Below are positions 23,384 to 36,348 of a DNA stretch of 64,000 bases, piece after piece (within the stretch, counting starts at the first letter, position 1; each line of letters begins with the position of its first letter). The notes under the pieces are model-generated. The model was not told where the DNA came from, ran no database searches, and saw only the letters and a program-made list of their open reading frames with translations. The translations under genes were made by a program, and so were the position numbers. This stretch comes from Strobilurus pachycystidiatus (lineage: Eukaryota > Basidiomycota > Agaricomycetes > Agaricales > Physalacriaceae): NCBI GenBank assembly GCA_019915135.1, contig JAHLMK010000016.1:496001-560000 (forward strand), in the 5' to 3' direction.

Positions 23384-26300
23384 ATGTCCAGTCTCGTTGC
23401 GCAGCTAGCGCAGGCTGCCTCACTAAATAGCGCCATTCTTGTCGACCGATCCAAGAGAAAAGCCAGCGAATCCTACCTATTCACCGGCCGAGACGCGGAC
23501 CTGCATGATCTCGAATCCATATATGCCTTGGGCAATAACGGGCTATTACAGCTTGCATCGGTCGATCCCGAGATAGGCGTCTATGAGGCGGCTCTCTTTT
23601 CCGACGCGTCCAAGGAAATGGACAGGACGTTGTTGCCTTTGAGGGACATCCAAGAGCTGGATCGCAACATTGCTGGCTTCCTATCTCGGCTTGGGCCCTA
23701 CCTGATGGAGGCGCCGACGTCCAAAGTGCTTGAATGGCTTGTCAGGCGATTCAGGTGCGTATTGAAACGCTCGATAATTCTCGAAGACTAAATGAGGCCC
23801 AGAATAAACGAATTTAACGTGGAGTCCATTTTGACTCTATTCCTGCCTTACCATGAATCGCCTCATTTCGCCAAAATGGTCACTATTCTCCACCTCAAGT
23901 ACGTCGAGTTGCTATCTCCAATATCACGAGCTCATACATATACAGGCCGAATTCAACATGGGACTTTTTACTACCCTTCCAAAAGGCTGCGCAGAGCGTG
24001 CCTCGTCTCGCGCTTGTCAAAGAGATGCTCAAAAGTTCGGATCTCGCGCGGTTCATCACCAACCTCCTCCCAACTGCCCTCAAAAGCGGTCACACCCATC
24101 GCACCCTCCTTGCGTTCAATGCCGCAACCCTTCATGACTACGTGGCCCACGCGAAAGAGCTCGACGACGGCACGGTCGCTCATCTACTTCCAGCCCTACT
24201 CCAACCTCTTCACAAGCGTTCGGAAGCACCCAAGGACGCTATCCTGGGAAGCTACATCCTCCTCGCCGCCCTCTCACACAAGTGTCGTTTCAGCTCTGAG
24301 GCGGTCACAACTATCATGGCGGCGATGGTTAACAGCGCGAAACGTGTATCGCCGAGGCAGTTCCTAAATGCAGTCGTGTCTGTCTGTGAAGCTCAGGACG
24401 AGGTGGAGGCCCTACCAGAAAAGACTGTCGCAACTGTTACCCGAATTTCGTATGTGAATCCGCCGTTTCGATGATAATATCTCACGTCTTTTAAAGCGGT
24501 TTGTCTCAAGAACTGAGCGTAGCTTCTGGATGGGTCGGAATCGAAAAGTTTTTGAACCCCTTGCTGCCTGGCTTAACCCAAAAGTAGGACTTCCAATTGT
24601 CTTGCCGAACGGTCTCTAACCTATGCTTTAGATTGGATGTCACGTCGGCCGTCGAAATCCTCGAGACCCTTCTCGTTTCCCCGAATGCACCCAAAGCGAC
24701 GATCAAGCAGTTGACCGGATACCTCCTCACGTTGGCAGTAGACACGTCTGATGTCGTGCTTCCCTCGCGTCGTCTGCTGCAGCATGTACATCAACGCTAC
24801 CCCGCCATTCTCCACGATGCTATCGACGTCGTTTCCGAAAGTAACGAAGAATTGCAGAGCAGCCTTGAGCAGTTGATCGTTTCTTTGTCGATGGTATGTA
24901 GGATGATTGACCGAGCGACGACTCGCTTACTTCGTTGTAGAATCAGTCTTATGGGGCAGCCAACGACAAGGACAGTGCCGACATGCTCGTTGCTGCCACT
25001 AGTGCCGACTCCAAAGTGCGCGCTATCGCGACGAAGAATCTGCTCAGCAAACTCGAGCAGAATGCTTTGTCTGGAGTTGACAGGGTACGCTCGACTTTCG
25101 AGCGTACAAGTTGACTTGCACTCACAACGTTTAGGAGTCTGCCTGCTCAGCGCTTCTTGCTAGGACTCAAGACACCGAGCTGTCGGTCCTCGACGCGTTG
25201 TACTCGAAACCTGCAGTGATCGTACCCGTTCTCCTTGACCACTCGACAACGTATTTGACGCAACTCTCGACTCTCATCCAAAACTCGAAGCCCAAACGGC
25301 CAGTGCTCAAAGCACATCTGACTTTCCTCATGTCCCACTTCTCTCCGAAGGCTGGTTTGAAGGACGTCTTCCACCTGATCCTGTTCCCGCTGATGCTCTA
25401 TTCGAAACCGAGGCAACACAGTGTGGAGTTGGTGTGGGATGCGATCGAGAAGAACGTGCCCAAGACCGGGACTGGATGTTACGAATTGCTAAACGGATGT
25501 GGGGAGATCTGGGCCGCGACGAAGGCTGATGGCGCCACGGATTTCCAGGAGAAATTGGCGACGTTCAACATGACCATGGCGTCGCGGATCGCAGAGAATA
25601 TCCTGGCCTCCAACGATTTCACAGCTCACGTCGACGAGTTGGTGACCAAGTTGAACAACACGAACGCTCATATACGCCTACTCGCTCTTGTCGTGGCTCG
25701 CGCACTTCTTCGTCGGTTAACTGGCGATCACCAAGTCGCCACTGCCCTCAAGATCGTCCAGACACTTGATTTAGATCAGGTATCAAAACTCGAAGACCCC
25801 TCGTCAAACGTTCAGGAATTACAAGAGGTGGGTCATGTCGCTCTTATTAACGTTTTCGGCTCATCCTTCCTGCGCTAGCATATCGACGATACTAAACTCG
25901 GCAGGAGCATTGCCATGAAGCCTAACAGCAAGAATACGCTCTACTGGTTACAGATCTCCTTAGTGACCATCGCTGCCGAGGTTCAGCCACCAGAAGGGAT
26001 CGTGATCAATTGGCTGATGCAAGGCTCTACTGCAGTGAGTCTACGCTCATCTCATTCGTCTTTCCACTAAATTTAACCTTACGCGAAGCAGAACACAATG
26101 GATCTTCGCGACTATCGATACGTCACGCTCATGCGCAGGATTTACGAAGCAGCGACGGCGTCTTCTGTAGCGATCATGATGAACATCCTCAGCGTCCTTT
26201 TCGGTAACATCCAGGATGACGCCCTTGCCTTCTTGACTGGCATCTGGTTGACATGTTTGGAGGACCAGGACCTTGCAGCCTTGACCTTGAATCACTGCGT

Positions 26301-29300
26301 CGCGTTGTTGGAAGCGTTCAAGTCCACCTCCTCGGCAGTCGATTTCCAGACCATCCTCCCCTCCCTTCTCGTCGCGCTCCAGTCACCGAGCCTCAAGATT
26401 CGTGAATCCGCTCTCCAGTGTCTCACGCTCATGTCGGAGAGCACACAGGGCAAGCTGGAACGCGTTTACGCGTTTGATAATATCTACGGCGCCAGTGCGA
26501 GTATGTGTTCCTCTGACGCTCCAACACCACGTACTTACTCACGAGATTGGTAGGCCAATTGTTGTACCTCTCTCAAGAGGATCTCACCAAGTACCTTGCC
26601 GCGCTGGTGGCCCACCGGGATCATTACCTCCACGATCCTAGCTATGTTATCATTTTCCATCAAGAGTATTTGACACAATCAAAGACTGACAAGCGAAAGG
26701 CGGCGGAGTGAGTTCCAGTACACCGTACTTTCCTATCGATGCTGACAGACCTGCAGTCACAAACGCAACGTTATTTCTTGTCTCTCGTCGCATGTCAACG
26801 CAGCACCTTCGCGTTCCCGACATTCGCTTCTCAGGATTGTTACTCCGATTGTTGATGATTCGAAGGCGACGATGCTTCAACCCTGTGTGAAGGAACTTCT
26901 CTCGACGTCGCCAGAGACACTGCAGGAAACTTACGGACACAACACTCCGGACTTCGTGGGCTTGGTCGCATCTGTCTTTGACCTCACAGCCCACAAGGAT
27001 CTCAGCGCCAACAAGGATGGCGTATGGTCGTCGTATTGCGACCTTCTGGCGTACCTTGTCAAGTCCAGTATGTCGCCATCTCCGCCTCCCCTTGTTAGCT
27101 TTCTAACAGTTTCGTAGCCTACCGTTCGGCGACGAATCTTATCCTTCAGAACCTCGAGCGTGGCCTGTTCAAGGCTCTGACTGCTGACCGTCAATTCGAG
27201 CTTTGTGACCTCCTACTGGAACTGAGCAACCACGATCAAGACGTCGTACGTCTTCGCCCATGATAAACAATATTCCGCTCACTATAACAACAGCATACAA
27301 CTGTGACGAAAGTCCTTGTCGCTCTATTAATTGAGCCTGTTCTCATCGTCAAGCTGCTGCAAGCTTATCAACCGGACCCTGTCGACGCTCCTCCGGCCAC
27401 TAAGCGTCCTCGAGTCTCTACTGAGTACGTCTTATCTCACTTCTGTGATGAGAGCTCTTTTGACCTTCCTCAGCACGTCGGAAGAGACACTTCCCAAGCT
27501 AAGCGTACTCGCGGAAGTTTTAGCGACCGCCTCCCTTCCCGGCTCATTCGACCTCATCGTGGCGCTCGTGCAAGCCTTAAACAACGTCATTCAAGCTTCG
27601 ACGACTTCGGATGTCGTCGACGTTGTCTTCATCGAGCAATCCTTGATGTCAGCCGTTGCTACCGCTGCAGACAAAGTCACGGTATGAACGCTTATCATGA
27701 CTGACTATGAGATGCTTACATCCCATCAGGAAGTACCGAACTTGTCGCCTGGTGCGATCCGTTTGGAGGTTTTGGTTGACTTGATTCGGAGTGAGTTTCA
27801 TCTCATTCGTCTACGGCTCCGATCCTGATTTGATATTACCTAGCTGCCAACAACCCACAGACCTTCCAACAGGCCTTGTTGTTAATGGCTACCCTCGCGC
27901 GTCTCAGTCCCGAATCGGTCCTTCACAACATCATGCCTGTGTTCACGTTCATGGGATCCAAAGTCTTCCACCGCGATGATACTTACAGTTTCACTGTCGT
28001 CCAGAAGGTTCGCTGACTCCCTACCCGTCTTGTAAATTTGCCTTATCATTTTGACAGACCATCGACAATATCGTGCCCGTGATGGTGGCTTCGCTCAAGA
28101 GCTCTCACAAGTCCCGAATGGAGCTCCTACTTGGATCACGCGAGTTCCTGCGTGTCTTCTCCGATGCAGCGAACCATATCCCTCGACACCGCCGTACGAA
28201 GTGCGTGGTTACTTTCCTCTTCTAATCCAGCCATCTAATATCCTTCTTTTCGCAGCTTCTTCGTGCACCTCGTCAACGTACTTGGACCGGATGACTATCT
28301 ACTACCAGTGTGTCTGCTACTGGTGGAGAAGGCGGCGAATCGCGTCGTACGCCAGAGCGCCGAGGAGGCGAAGAGCACTTTCGCGCTACCGATAAGCATA
28401 CTACATCACTATGATGGTGTTCTCCAGAACTCGGTAAGTGTAGTCTCTATGTCCTTGGGCTGAGCTGAAGTCGTCAACCCAACAGGTTCTCACCGAAATG
28501 GTCCTGGAAAGTCAACGCCTGGCTCGCCGCATTACTGATTCCGAAAACCTCGAACCGACTTTCATGGATGATCATCTGTGAGTGGCTTCCCAAAACTTCC
28601 TTCTATTTTGAGCTTTTTGACAACCGTGCTTGTTAGCAACGAGGAACACTCGACTTCTGTCATCACTGCGTTCAAACGCCGAGCACAAGCGGTACTTGCC
28701 TTCGTTGGGTACGCAGTCAGGGCCGTATCAGGCGTCAGTTCTTCCTCGTCAGAGTCGTCCCTCGTCTCCTTGCTCGTCGTCATGTCCACCTTCAAGAGCG
28801 GCCAGGGAGCAGATGGACGCATAGATGATATCAACAAGGTTGCCCGTGCATCCCTGGACAAGACGTTGAGAGTGATGTCCGCGCTGGATTATGTCGAGTC
28901 CACGACGAATATGCTCCAGTCGTCGGAGCAGATGGTTTGTCACTTTCACTTCTTGTATTGAATAGCGTTCACTCACTGTCACCATAGGTGCAGATCGGCG
29001 CTTTGGACCTTTTAGCGGAACGCCTCCCACAGGTATCGGACCACGTCCGCCAAGCGTCCACGGAGAACCTCGTCAAGATCATCCACCGCATCAAGGACCT
29101 CCTCGCTGCGCATCCAGGCAGTGCCGTTGCCGTCTCTGCGTTCCGGGGTCTGAAGACCGTAGGAGATGGACTCTGCGCGGGAGAGGAATCCGCCGCTGGG
29201 GATATCGTCCCGCTCATGCTTTCTGCGGTCGCTGGACGAAAGATGGCCGTACATGCCCTCCCGGCGTTAGCGCCTTTCGCGTATGTCGTCTCGTATGCGA

Positions 29301-30865
29301 TTTAGAAGGGTGTTTGGACTGACCTTTTTCGCAGGTCGAGATTGGGACCGAGGATCATACCATTCTTCCGCGAAATCGTCGGGCAGTGTGTTGCGATTCT
29401 TCAGGAGGGGCTGGATGGTAAAGCACCTCCCATATACCTTTCACTTAGTTTCTCATTCCAATCTCCTCACTAGATTTGACTGTCGAGGCGACGAACGTCC
29501 TACATGGGCTCTTGACTTCGATCCCCACCTTCTGGGCATCCGGGGAGATATCGCAAGTGATCATGCTCTACATCACCCAACGGCCGAAGGATACTTCCTT
29601 GGCCTCCCTCGTCAAGGCTATGACCAAGCGTGCACCGGAAAAGGTAGTGATACCGACGTTGGCGCAGACTTGGTCTGCACTTCTCAAGTCCTCAGCTGCT
29701 TCGGTGGGTGATATGAGCGCTTGGGTGGATCGTTGACTGATCAATGACGTTTGAACCTGTAGGATAAATACGACTTGTTCTTTGAGGTGGTCCGAAGGGC
29801 TCTGCGCACGTCTAGCAAGGCTGTGGTCCAAGAGAATTTGAGGGCCATTTTCAGCATGTTCTTGGAAGCGTTCGATGTAGTTGATGTTGACGGAGGGGTG
29901 AGTTGTTTTCGTCGTCTTTTCTTCGAGTCGGTCCTTAATTTTTCTTCGAAGCTTGACTTCAAGGCGCCGGCTATCATCGCGTTCACGGAACTCGTCGTGA
30001 ACATCAACGAGAACACGTTCCGGCCTCTGTTCAGGCGCTTGTATGATTGGGCCTTTGTCAGTAGTACAGGTACGTGCTCTAATCGAGTGCATGGACTTTT
30101 CTTAATCTCGACGTAGACGAGAAGCGAAAGGTCGTGTTCTGTCTGGCCTTCTCGGCCCTATTGGACTACTTCAAGGTATGCCTTCGGACGACTCATTGAT
30201 GTGTTATACCTAATCTACGCACTCCAAGGGTTTGATGTCACCGTACATATCCTTCGTCGTGGAAGAATTCGTCGCCTACTGGAAAGCTGCATCGGTGTCG
30301 GACCCCACGCTGTGGTTCTGCATCCTCACGACGGTCACGAAGAGTATGGTGCATGATGATGGGGGTATGGCTTATTACGACTCATGCTAGGTGGTCTGAC
30401 TAACTCCGTTGTAATAGCCTTCTGGCAAGACGACAAGATCAAGCAGGTCTACGCTCCACTTATCGCGCAAGTACCAGTGGGTGCTCAACAGCCAGAGGAG
30501 AGCAAGGCGTTGTTGCAAGAGACGCTATGTGCGGTCGTGGATAACACTACGGACGACCTGCTCTTGAAGTCGATTAACGTGGACGTGTTGATGCACACTC
30601 GCTCGGAGGACGTGCAAGTTCGTCTGTTCGCTCTACTGTGCTCGAAGGCTATCTGGCACGCGCATGGTGGAAAGCTACTCGGTTGGTACTTTCTCGTCAC
30701 AATCTAGTTCTCGGAGCCAACTGACAATTGTCGATAGGTTTCGTTGCTGAGACTTCGACGTTTATCGCCGAATGTAGTGAGGATGAGAATGATATGGTCT
30801 GTCGGGAGGCCTTGAACTTGAAGACGACCATCGAGAGTGTCGCCGGAACTATAGATGGCCTGTGA
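23384..30865 (+). CDS. UTP10: UTP10/HEATR1 homologue, SSU processome subunit
   Basis: A very large, multi-exon gene (roughly 2,000 aa, more than 20 short introns). The start [20 protein letters not shown], then [18 protein letters not shown] and [11 protein letters not shown], is diagnostic of fungal U3 snoRNA-associated protein 10. First joints: exon 1 ends 23754, the next exon begins [20 protein letters not shown]. The bulk is helical HEAT-type repeats; near the C-terminus [13 protein letters not shown] marks the BP28 C-terminal domain, and the protein ends AGTIDGL. UTP10 is part of the t-UTP/UTP-A subcomplex, acting in the nucleolus in pre-18S rRNA transcription and processing, and is normally essential and single copy. 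Its first exon is the right end of the tandem duplication. Exons in the middle were followed by frame only. Confidence 0.92.
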
Positions 30866-30985
30866 ATTAGTCTTACCAGTGTAACCTAGACGTATTCGAA
30901 GTTGTTGTACGGTTACCATAAATTTGGGGCGAGCCAAGATGCCGCATGCCAAATCCGGCAGAATTCTTCTTCGACCTGCACCACG

Positions 30986-32436
30986 ATGAGCGACTACGTG
31001 CCGTCCATCGACGACCTGCGCGTCAAGCTCTGCTACATCTGCCGCGATGAGGAGCTCTTTGATCGTACGCCCGCCTTCGCGCCCAACGCCAACGTTTCTG
31101 ACAGCGCCAATCCACAGGTCCCGAGAACCCGCCTCGAGTCTGGATCCACCCATGCCGCTGTGCCCTCATCGCGCACGAGACCTGCCTCCTCGACTGGATA
31201 CAGTCCGCACAAACGCGCGGGGACGCGGCCGCGAAGAATGCGACAAAATGTCCGCAGTGTGGGACGAACTACGAGATTGAGAGCAGGAATCCGCTGATTC
31301 TGCGGGTGCTGAACTGGGCGAGCCGCCAGATGCCCCGCCTGGGCGTGGTGTTTCTGGGTGCGGGATTCCTGGGGCTGACGGCGTCCGTGGCGGTGGGGAT
31401 ATATCTGTCGCTCACGAGCTATGGCGCGCATGCCATCAAGCTGTTCTTTGGGGAGGAGTGAGTGCTGTCTATCTACGCCTCGAGACTTTTGCTGACGATG
31501 CGCAGGGTGTTCGAATTCGTGATGACCGACGACCCGAAGAACTGGCCCATCATGGCGTACATCCAGCTCCCGCTCATTCCTCTGAACCTGGTTGCGTCCC
31601 AGCTGTCCTCATACTCGCCTCTCATGCATCCCATACTCTCGTGTATCTCCTTCACCCCATCCCTCAACACTCTCCACCTCAGCGCCAAGCAGCTTCCCGC
31701 CATTGCCTCGCTCTGGCCGCCCTCACCCTCACTCAGCTCAATTCTCCTAATTCCTCTCTCCACAAGTCTGTACCGCCGTGTCTACCACCGCATCTCGCAA
31801 AGAGTGCTCGGCACAAGGGAAATAGAAGACTACGACGACGAGGCGCCGCCCAGGCGGGTCGTCGACGCCAACGCAGGAGATGCAGCCGCCGAAGACGCAG
31901 ATGCTCGCCCCGCCGTCGACATTGGCGACAACCACGCCCGATTCGTCTTCTCGTTGCCCGACCGCCTCGGGTGGCAGATCGCCACCGCGCTCCTCATACC
32001 TACCATCGCGAACAAAATGGGCTCATTCCTCCTCCACCTGTCCAAGCGCGCGCCTCTCCTGCGCCAGTTCCTCGGTGTTCAGCCACACTGGAAGAGGTCA
32101 GCGCTCCCGCTCCCATTGTACTGGATGAACAAGGATGGTGGCAAGGCGCATCTTTCGCTGGTGTTCAGGGCGTTTTGGGGCGGTGTGAGTCCGTGGGCGC
32201 AGTTGGATCCTGTTTGGTGGCGAAATTCGCTGGGTTATGGTGTCTTTGCGGTGGTACGTTTCGTTTGTCAATATGTCTTCCATCGCTCATGTGTTGATTT
32301 ACAGGCGCGCGATTGCCTCCAGCTACTGTACAGATGGCTGGTAAAGCGGGAGCGCGAGTCGAGAAAGATCAAAGATATGCCGTTCACGGATATGGACCCG
32401 GCGAATCTGGATCTAATTGTTGCTGGAAATGTTTAG
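30986..32436 (+). CDS. RING-CH (MARCH-type) membrane E3 ubiquitin ligase
   Basis: Four exons, 30986-31064, 31118-31457, 31506-32253, 32305-32436, giving 432 aa. The N-terminus is a complete C4HC3 RING-variant: CYIC near residue 17, HPCRCALIAHETC, DWIQ and CPQC. Such domains bind E2 enzymes. Immediately after it comes a hydrophobic helix (VVFLGAGFLGLTASVAVGIY), then further hydrophobic stretches around LPLIPLNLVA and SSILLIPLSTSLYRRV, and an acidic/Ala-rich loop (EDYDDEAPPRR). The layout resembles MARCH5-like fungal proteins, so it probably sits in an organelle membrane with the RING in the cytosol; the compartment and substrates are not determined. Confidence 0.85.
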
Positions 32437-33198
32437 TCCAGTGAATGGAATGTAACCCCACTACTCATCGCATCAAAATCAGTTTCTTGTCTGTACCTGA
32501 GAGCAAACACTTCCAGCACATCTATTCATCGTCGCCGCAACTTGAACACAGTCGAAGTACTTTTACCGTTGATATGTCCTCCGTGTATGGGACAATGCCG
32601 AGAAATCTGAATTCTTTCAGGTCACTGGAGTCTTAGACATCACTAATCAGCCACTGAACAAACTTCGTGGGCTCGCCAGAAGGAAGCATTGAACGTGCTC
32701 CTGGGGAGACATGAAAACCCTGGTATAATTTGTGCCTTCCAAGCACGGGCTCGCTTTGAAGTGCCACAACTCATAGGACGGAAGAGCATGAGGATGGTTA
32801 GAACGGAGAGTCCTTCCCACCTGTTTACTTCGATAGGCCGTCAAGTTGGTTCCACAACGATGACTACTAGTGAGTTGGGAAAGGTGAGGGCACGGGCGTA
32901 TGAAACAAAGATGGGATGGCATCAAGTCCTGATTGCAAGAGGTGTGATGACAGCGTCATGATTTTAGGCCATGAGGAAGCGATGACTTTCTCATCCGGAG
33001 GAAAACAGGCGCCATATGCAATGCACATAATGATATTGTTCAGATATTCATTGTTTCCTGAGTACATCAAGTGGTCGAGAAACTACATCGCCGATGGAGA
33101 ATGACTGGATCATTCGAGCTCCGAGTCGTACAAAGATCATCTATTGCTGCAATCCCTTCAAGTGAGTAAGCCCTGTAAGGATGGTAAAAAACGGGCAC
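32437..33198. other. Intergenic between convergent genes
   Basis: Holds the 3' ends of the RING-CH gene and the TKL kinase gene. Short frames without motifs; nothing further supported. Confidence 0.45.
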
Positions 33199-35163
33199 TC
33201 ACAATGTCCGAATAGTGTAGTACCATGCTGGCTCTCCTACTAGACCAAGGTCCTTCTTGATTTGGTCTGCAACTGCTGCTGATGGTACATTGCAGTCGTT
33301 CTTCGCCAACTCAAGACAGCAGCCATTGCCTGATGTGGTGCAGACGCACATAGCCACTTCCCAATGCTTGCGTGCCTGCACAATGAAGCCTAACATGGCG
33401 TTGCTGATGGCCATATCCTCCAGAGTGAACGTGCCAACGGCCATTTGGACTACCGAAGGATCATGCAACGGGTGTTTCTGTATGAAGTCCCAACTCATGA
33501 AGAAGCCAAAGCTCCTGGCCTGTGTGCGGCAGAGCTCGAGGCATCCAGTCGACTTGTCCTCCCGACGTGAGAGACGCCGCATGGTTTCCACAGTTCTAAC
33601 CCGATCAAAAGTCGCGTCGGGAGGTCCCACTCCCAAAATTGCTGTAAGTGATTCGACGTCCTCAACATCGATATGTTTGGGCACGATGGGGACGACGAGA
33701 CCTTGCCAGAAAAAATCTCGGTATGGTGATAAGCTATCCAGTGTGCAAGAAGAAGCGAGAATCATTGTAAGATCTCGTCCGTTCGGACGCGCATCGGGGC
33801 GTCTGTCCATGAACCACTCAACTGATTCCCACAGTTGCTCAGATGGAAACTGCTTGCGGGAGGGTCTCGCTGGGGATTTTCTCTTCACGACAACCTCGAT
33901 TAACACTTCAGCATCTGACTTGAGATCAGGAAATGGCAAGTGCCCCGTGAAGATCTGCTCACTTAGGTAAGTATCCATCGCATAATCTGGTATGTAGATA
34001 CTTGCCTCGATAATAGTACAACCGAACAAGTAGATGTCTCTCGATGTACTTGTGCCCTGAGAAGCAGGGATATTTGGGTCCAGTAGCTCAGGCGCCATCC
34101 AACGAACGGCACCCTTCATACCTGAATTGCTGACAGTTCCGACTTCACTGTGACTCGCCACAACACGACTAATCCCAAAGTCTGACAAAGCGCAATGCAT
34201 GTTGTCCGTTACAAGCACGTTTGCCTAGCGCGGCGCCGCCAACCAGAATGAGAGGGATGCAAAGAACGCCTGGGAATGACTCACACAGCGAATGTCCGCA
34301 TGTACGATCGGTGGTTCAAGTTGGTGAAGATACTTGATTCCTCGCGCAATTTGAAGGACCTAGGTTGTTTTTCTGTTCATAGACGTTCCTGGCGCGTACC
34401 AAGCGGTGTTACTCACAGCAGCATACTTATTGTGAACTTCCGGATATTTTTCCAGGAACGTTGTCAGATTCCCGTTTTCCATCCACGGCGAGATCAGGCA
34501 GAAGCTGGGAGCAAATAGATCCGGATTGACACCCAGAAAAGGCAAGACATTCGGATGTCGTAGGTTGAGCCATACCAGAGTCTCGCGATAATATTCCTTT
34601 AGGAAGGATGCATGAGGGTAGGAAAAGAAGGCTGTTCAGGACAAGACCAACTTTGAGTACCGCCTCCCTGACGGAGTCGGTGGTGTACAGCCGCAACACC
34701 TTCAAGCACACAGCCTTGTCGCCCAGGTGCCCTTTATATATATCCTTGAGCGCATGTCAGTACCTGCAAGCGCCTCTAGCATGAGACCGAGCATACTGCA
34801 TACCCGCCACCAGCCACGGGGTTCGGTCCATCACGCGTAACTTTGGGAAGAAAGAGCGAGCTGGGAAGCACTCCGTGTGATCGCCCTAACACGCGAATAC
34901 ACCTACAGCACTTCGTACGATGCTGTTTGTCCTTCGGATTGGAATCCAACTCCTGAAGCATGAAACTTGAACGTAGAAACGGCAAAGCACACGGAGACAC
35001 ATACAGATTGTAGAATATCCATAACGGTGGCCGCTACTTCGCGCTGTACGGAGCCTATGGTCCGCCACGGCTTCTCAGTCACTATCAAGCGCACGACAGC
35101 CTTCCTCAGGAGATCGGGATCGTCGTCCTTCGAGATATCCGACCACTGTAGTATCGACTCCAT
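33199..35163 (-). CDS. TKL-type protein kinase with unknown C-terminal region
   Basis: Seven exons, all joined in phase 0: 35163-35005, 34952-34797, 34744-34652, 34596-34417, 34359-34285, 34224-34006, 33954-33199; 545 aa. Kinase motifs: glycine loop GGGYADIYKG, lysine in VCLKVLR, RHPNVLPFLG, catalytic loop HADIRCANVL, DFGISRV and APELL. The intron 34005-33955 uses a GC donor (GCAAGT) with a CAG acceptor; any GT alternative breaks the frame before IFTGHLPFPD. After the kinase domain, about 200 residues of unrecognised sequence, with several Cys, end in WYYTIRTL. Such kinases are strongly expanded in agaricomycetes; the pathway is unknown. The start lies only 135 bp from the retrotransposon edge. 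Confidence 0.8.
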
Positions 35164-35297
35164 GCTGCTCGAGTGATGAGAAGGAGATGGAGGAAGGAAC
35201 CTGTGACCGTCACTCTCCCGCGGCCGTGGGAGGACAGGGGAGGACAGGGGAGGACACCGGGCTGTACATCACGTTCCAGTGGGCGCAGGTGGGCGCC

Positions 35298-35469
35298 TGG
35301 AAGCCACAAGGGGGTTGGCGCGGGTAGGAGGAATTGTGGCGTGGTTTCACGCAGCGCATCTGAGACACGTGATCGTTGTCTCCTTGATCTTTCCCATCAC
35401 AGTCGAATTTCGATATCTGGCGCTGGTTCCTCAAAAGGACCAGCCTTTCGGTACTTTCGTATTCTTTGG
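35298..35469 (+). repeat. Ngaro repeat A1
   Basis: 172 bp, from TGGAAGCCACAAGGGGG to TATTCTTTGG; same sequence as A2 at 47129-47300. It is the left end of the element, and the gag start codon follows at 35500. The flank GCGCC on the left is unrelated to the flank of A2. Confidence 0.92.
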
Positions 35470-35499
35470 ACGATTCGCATCAAATTCGACACGGGCGAG

Positions 35500-36348
35500 A
35501 TGACTAGGGGCCGGGGAAAGAAGGGTGGAACGACGCCCAGGGTCGCGGCGACGCGCCGGACCACGCGTTCTACGGGAGGCTTGGCGGGCGTTTCGGATAA
35601 CGTCGACGACGCCCTGTACCAGGGAATCAGCAAGACGGTCAAGGCGGGCGGGGCGAGAGGGACGGTTCAGGGAAGGGAGGTGCAGCCGGAGCCGGTCACC
35701 AAGGCCATGTTGGAGGCTATGGAGGGTTGTGGCGGGGGCGCTGTAGCGGAGGACACCTCCTCGCTGTCGGAGTTCACAGAGGACGGGGACGTCGACGACC
35801 CCATCGAGGACGCCGACGTCGGACCACAGTTGCGCCGCGCTCAGGCGACCGACATCACAGTGGACATGGAGAGCCACGAGTTCGTCAGGGAGCACACTGG
35901 GCTCCTGGACGTGGGTTCTGTCGGCGCTCGCGCTGGCGGAGCAGTATCTTCGGACGGGGCGGACGCGTTGCAGTCTAACGCGGCCGCTGGGATTGGACCG
36001 GCGATTTCGGGGACAGAGAAGCGTGGCGCTTCTTCGGGAGCGCGCACGGCCTCGTCAAAGTCTTCGAAGCCAGGCCCTCAGGCACCTTCGAAGGTCCATT
36101 TCGAGGCGCCGGTGGATGGGAGCTCGCTGCTACCCTCCCCAGTCATCGAGGAAGGTCGCAAGACCAGAGCGCGCAGTGGGCTGCCGCCAGACGCGTCCGC
36201 CACCAGAACTCACGACACCCGCATCCAGGGTGGAGTGAGAACTGGGGGAGGTACTGCGAAAGGCGTAGAGTCCCAGCCTCGTCTCGCGCCGGAGGGAACT
36301 CGTTCCCAGCGCAAAGATACCAAGGAGGATGCGCGGCTCCACCCGTAG
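35500..36348 (+). CDS. Gag-like protein, 5' part, interrupted
   Basis: The ATG at 35500 lies 31 bp after repeat A1 and opens a 282-codon frame that starts MTRGRGKKGGTTPR. It is basic at first, then acidic and Gly/Ala/Ser-rich, with little globular character. The frame ends in a TAG right at the edge of the inserted fold-back element, so the natural continuation is at about 39600 onward. Whether the original join was direct or through an intron cannot be decided. Structural protein of the retroelement particle by position only; there is no capsid motif visible in this part. Confidence 0.6.
   Translation: MTRGRGKKGGTTPRVAATRRTTRSTGGLAGVSDNVDDALYQGISKTVKAGGARGTVQGREVQPEPVTKAMLEAMEGCGGGAVAEDTSSLSEFTEDGDVDDPIEDADVGPQLRRAQATDITVDMESHEFVREHTGLLDVGSVGARAGGAVSSDGADALQSNAAAGIGPAISGTEKRGASSGARTASSKSSKPGPQAPSKVHFEAPVDGSSLLPSPVIEEGRKTRARSGLPPDASATRTHDTRIQGGVRTGGGTAKGVESQPRLAPEGTRSQRKDTKEDARLHP

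Larger units (their letters stand above)
20220..23600 (+). repeat. Tandem segmental duplication, copy 2
   Basis: Direct repeat of 16857-20219: same order of promoter, gene A, gene B and UTP10 5' end. In this copy UTP10 is the complete gene, continuing past the repeat, so the intact locus is the right-hand one. The right limit is approximate because homology fades inside the first exon of UTP10. Confidence 0.75.

Noticed and set aside
16857..30865. Possibility that genes A, B and UTP10 form a secondary-metabolite or defence cluster
   Set aside because: UTP10 is a housekeeping gene, A and B have no enzymatic motifs, and the arrangement is explained by a simple tandem duplication.
35228..35257. 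Three GGGGAGGACA-type repeats near the left end of the Ngaro element
   Set aside because: Short and lying outside repeat A1; most likely a simple repeat in the kinase promoter rather than a target duplication or integration signal.
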